Below, one piece after another: positions 61,450 to 64,000 of a stretch of DNA of 64,000 bases. The DNA lies in assembly GCA_903835235.1 (NCBI GenBank), contig CAILMF010000036.1:62001-126000 (forward strand). The letters run 5' to 3'. Positions within the stretch are counted from its first letter, which is position 1. The number at the start of each line of letters is the position of its first letter. The notes beneath the pieces are model-generated. The model did not search any database and was not told the origin of the DNA. It worked only from the letters and a program-made list of their open reading frames with translations. The position numbers and the translations under genes were made by a program. Origin of the DNA: an uncultured Rhodospirillales bacterium. Its GTDB lineage: Bacteria > Pseudomonadota > Alphaproteobacteria > Acetobacterales > Acetobacteraceae.

Positions 61450-62889
61450 TCAGGCTGAAAGCCGCCCCAGCAACCGCGCGTGGCTGCGGGCGCCGTGGCG
61501 GAAGCAGACCAGGTCGAACTTCTCGTTCGGGCTGTGCACCTGGTCGTCGGTCAGGCCGAAGCCCATCAGCAGTGCGTCCAGGCCGAGCAGGCGGCGCATG
61601 CTCTCCACCACCGGAATGCTGCCGCCGCAGCCGATGAGCACCGCCGGGCGGCCGTATTCCTCGGCCAGGGCGGCGCGGGCCTGGCCGATCCAGGGGCTGT
61701 CGGCCGGCACCTCGATGGCCGGGGAGGCGCCGAAGACCTGGACCGCCACCTTGGCGTCCTCCGGCAGGCGGGCGGCCAGGAAGGCGTGCAGGCCGGCGAC
61801 CACCTTGGCTGGGTCCTGGCCCGGCACCAGGCGGAAGCTGAGCTTGGCATGGGCCTGGCTGGCGATGACGGTCTTGCTGCCATCCCCGGTATAGCCGCCC
61901 CACAAGCCGTTGAGATCGGCGGTCGGGCGGCTCCACAGCCGCTCCAGCGGCGCGCGGTTGGCCTCGCCGATGCCTTGGGTCAGGCCGATCTCGCCCAGGA
62001 ACTTCTCCGGGCTGAAGCCGAGGCCGGCCCATTCCGCCTTCTGCGCCGGGGAGGGGTCGATCACGTCCTCGTAGAAGTCGGGGATCTGGATGACGCCGTT
62101 CTCGTCGTGGAGTTGGCCCAGCACGCGGGTCAGCAGGTTCAGCGGGTTCAGCGCCAGGCCGCCATACATGCCGCTGTGCAGGTCCCGGCTGGCGCAGGTC
62201 AGGTCGATCTGGGTGTAGACCAGGCCGCGCAGGCGGGTGGACAGGGCGGGCGTGTTCACGTCCCACATGCCGGTGTCGCTGATGACGGCGACATCGGCCT
62301 TCAGCTCCGCGGCATTGGCTGCCAGGAAGGGGTCCAGGCTGGGCGAGCCGATCTCCTCCTCACCCTCGATCAGCACGGTGCAGCGGACCGGGATGCTGCC
62401 GGTCACGGCGTGCCAGGCGCGCAGCGCCTCGATCCACATCATCACCTGGCCCTTGTCGTCCACCGCGCCGCGGGCGCGCACCTGCGGGCCGTTGGGGCCT
62501 TCGACGATGGTTGGCTGGAAGGGCGGGGAGGTCCAGAGCTCCAGCGGGTCCGGCGGCTGCACGTCGTAGTGGCCGTAGAACAGCAGGTGCGGGCCTGCAT
62601 CTTTGGCCGGCCGATTCACGGCGCCGCGCCCTTCGGCGCTTTGCCGATCGGACGGCGGCCCGGGGTGATGGGCGACCACCACGGGGTGGCCGGCGGTTTC
62701 CCGCAGGCTGCCGGTGAAGCCCAGCGCGGTCAGTTGCGCCAGCACCCATTCGCCGGCGGCGCGGCAGTCGGCGGCGTGGGCCGGTTGGGCGGAGACGCTG
62801 GGGATGCGGAGCCAGTCCATCAGGCGGGCCTGGGCGGCTTCCTGGTCGGCTTCCAGCGTGGCGAGGACGGCGTCGGTTTTCGCGTTCAT
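61450..62889 (-). CDS. M20 family metallopeptidase (dipeptidase)
   Basis: A 479-residue cocatalytic zinc dipeptidase of the CNDP/M20 type. Metal ligands are H107 (FYGHYDVQPP), D144 (GAVDDKGQ), E179 (EGEEEIGS, with E178 as base) and D205 (ISDTG), plus a late His (VHSPNEKFD). Catalytic D109 is present. Residues about 79-98 (SDRQSAEGRGAVNRPAKDA) look like an insertion between two beta strands, absent from usual members. A GC-rich hairpin-forming stretch of DNA corresponds to it. ATG at 62889; the frame goes to 62961. Divergent from the amidohydrolase at 62973. Confidence 0.91.
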   Translation of the reverse strand: MNAKTDAVLATLEADQEAAQARLMDWLRIPSVSAQPAHAADCRAAGEWVLAQLTALGFTGSLRETAGHPVVVAHHPGPPSDRQSAEGRGAVNRPAKDAGPHLLFYGHYDVQPPDPLELWTSPPFQPTIVEGPNGPQVRARGAVDDKGQVMMWIEALRAWHAVTGSIPVRCTVLIEGEEEIGSPSLDPFLAANAAELKADVAVISDTGMWDVNTPALSTRLRGLVYTQIDLTCASRDLHSGMYGGLALNPLNLLTRVLGQLHDENGVIQIPDFYEDVIDPSPAQKAEWAGLGFSPEKFLGEIGLTQGIGEANRAPLERLWSRPTADLNGLWGGYTGDGSKTVIASQAHAKLSFRLVPGQDPAKVVAGLHAFLAARLPEDAKVAVQVFGASPAIEVPADSPWIGQARAALAEEYGRPAVLIGCGGSIPVVESMRRLLGLDALLMGFGLTDDQVHSPNEKFDLVCFRHGARSHARLLGRLSA

Positions 62890-62972
62890 GTGACGCAGTG
62901 CAGCACGGCCGGCGGCCTGTTGGAAGCGGGGCCGAGCCGTGCCAGGATGCCCGGAGAACAAGAGGAAGCGGC

Positions 62973-64000
62973 ATGCTGCACGGACAGCGTGGCATCATCG
63001 ACGTGGATGTGCACCCGGTGGTGCCGAACATGACGGCGCTGACGCCCTATATGGACGAGTTCTGGCGCGACCAGGTGGTGGAACGCGGGATCAACACCAT
63101 TGCGTCGCAGAACTACCCGCCGAATGCGCCGAAGACCGCCCGCGCCGACTGGAAGCAGGCGAGCAAGGTCGGCGATTTGCAGGCGCAGCTGCTGGACCCC
63201 TGGGGGGTGGAGATGGCGATCTGCACGCCGCTGTATGGCACGCAGATGGTGATGAACGCCGACATGGCGCGCGCTTTCACGAGAGCGCTGAACGACTGGA
63301 CCCGGGCGGAGTGGCTGGACCGCGATGCACGGCTGCGCGCCAGCATCGTGCTGCCGATGCATGACCCCGAGCACGCGGTGGAGGAGATCGAGCGCCTGGC
63401 GCCGGACCGGCGCTTCGTGCAGGCGCAGGTGCTGGTGATGGGCGAGACGCCCGCCGGCAAGCGGCAGCATTGGCCGGTCTACCAGGCCTGCGTGAAGCAC
63501 GGCCTGCCGCTGGCGATCCATGCCGGCAGCTGCTTCCGGCATCCGGTCACCAGCGTGGGCTGGCCGAGCTGGTATCTGGAGGAATATTCCGCCCAGGCGC
63601 AGGGGTTCCAGAGCACCCTGGGCAGCCTGATCACCGAGGGCGTGCTGGGCAAGTTCCCGGAGCTGAAGATCGTGCTGCTGGAGAGCGGCGTGACCTGGCT
63701 GATGCCCTTCCTCTACCGCTTGCAGAAGACCTGGAAGGGCACGCGCTTCGAGATTCCCTGGGTGGACCGCCCGCCGATAGAGCTGGTGCGGGACCAGGTG
63801 CGGCTTTCCTGCCAGCCTTTCGACGCGCCGCCCGAAGTGGTGCCGCGCGTGCTGGAGATGCTGGGCAATGACGACATGCTGATGTGGGCCAGCGACTGGC
63901 CGCACTGGCAGTATGATGGCGACGAGGCGATTCCGCCGGGCATGCCGGCGAGCTTGTTGCCCAAGTTGATGCGCGGCAACGCGCTGGCCACCTACGCCCG
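62973..64000 (+). CDS. Amidohydrolase-2 family protein (ACMSD-like), 3' truncated
   Basis: The frame from ATG 62973 is open to the end of the window, with 342 codons seen and the stop beyond the edge. It begins LHGQRGIIDVDVHPVVPNMTAL, where DVDVHP replaces the strict HxH metal motif, as in several aromatic-acid decarboxylases and hydratases of this family. PLAIHAGS supplies the next His, and WASDWPHW the C-terminal Asp. AGAGGAAG is about 5 bases before the ATG. Relatives include aminocarboxymuconate semialdehyde and resorcylate decarboxylases, which fits the neighbouring aromatic-catabolism genes. Substrate unknown. Confidence 0.9.
   Translation, partial: MLHGQRGIIDVDVHPVVPNMTALTPYMDEFWRDQVVERGINTIASQNYPPNAPKTARADWKQASKVGDLQAQLLDPWGVEMAICTPLYGTQMVMNADMARAFTRALNDWTRAEWLDRDARLRASIVLPMHDPEHAVEEIERLAPDRRFVQAQVLVMGETPAGKRQHWPVYQACVKHGLPLAIHAGSCFRHPVTSVGWPSWYLEEYSAQAQGFQSTLGSLITEGVLGKFPELKIVLLESGVTWLMPFLYRLQKTWKGTRFEIPWVDRPPIELVRDQVRLSCQPFDAPPEVVPRVLEMLGNDDMLMWASDWPHWQYDGDEAIPPGMPASLLPKLMRGNALATYA

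Overview
The window is GC-rich DNA (third codon positions almost always G or C) from a free-living, metabolically versatile alphaproteobacterium. An Acetobacteraceae member (Roseomonas-like) is the best guess. The reasons are the many Bug/TctC-type solute-binding proteins, the ECF sigma/NrsF-type anti-sigma pair and the dense catabolic gene packing. This placement is inferred from gene content; there is no rRNA or other phylogenetic marker here. About 53 protein genes are supported. I see no tRNA, rRNA, CRISPR array, transposase or phage gene. Both ends cut through genes: an amidase on the left and an amidohydrolase on the right.

Layout. 1-3070: a translationally coupled set of amidase (5' truncated), 2OG-Fe(II) oxygenase and Bug binding protein. 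3215-8118: an envelope-stress block, with a leftward OmpR-type regulator, sensor kinase and DegP/HtrA protease, divergent from a rightward ECF sigma factor and its six-helix anti-sigma. 8286-8999: a 2OG oxygenase of the DNA-damage-associated family. 9297-22100: one giant leftward gene for a secreted or surface protein of about 4,267 residues, with DUF11-like repeats, 15-16 SdrD/Cna-B-like repeats, RTX nonapeptides and a C-terminal FG-GAP block. 22551-27792: a coupled operon of a ThDP enzyme, a zinc alcohol dehydrogenase, two SDRs and a TDT/SLAC1-family channel. 27802-32323: a leftward set of Bug protein, CoA-transferase, aminotransferase and nitronate monooxygenase-like protein. 32492-36059: a thiolase-like protein with its DUF35 partner, another Bug protein and a polysaccharide deacetylase-like hydrolase. 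36245-41918: an Ala/Pro-rich membrane protein, a second ThDP enzyme, a GH8 glycosidase with a small membrane protein, a Bug protein and a VOC protein. 42142-48641: a class III aminotransferase, a small secreted protein, and Bug, cytosine deaminase-like amidohydrolase, MaoC/FAS1-type dehydratase and a second CoA-transferase. 48716-55978: an Ala/Pro-rich HEAT-like protein, cytochrome c, TrmO, RraA-like, Bug, a third ThDP enzyme and Bug. 55990-61414: a divergent aromatic-catabolism locus of enolase-superfamily enzyme, protocatechuate 3,4-dioxygenase beta and alpha and MarR regulator, facing a Bug protein plus a Rieske oxygenase. 61450-64000: an M20 peptidase divergent from a truncated amidohydrolase.

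How it works together. The recurring theme is a small catabolic cassette paired with its own periplasmic Bug protein. There are eight Bug genes in 64 kb and no TctA/TctB membrane subunits. These cassettes probably feed carboxylates, aromatic acids and amides into CoA-thioester and ring-cleavage chemistry, sharing membrane components encoded elsewhere. The giant repeat protein is the most striking single object. The intradiol dioxygenase/enolase/Rieske locus is the best candidate for an undescribed pathway.
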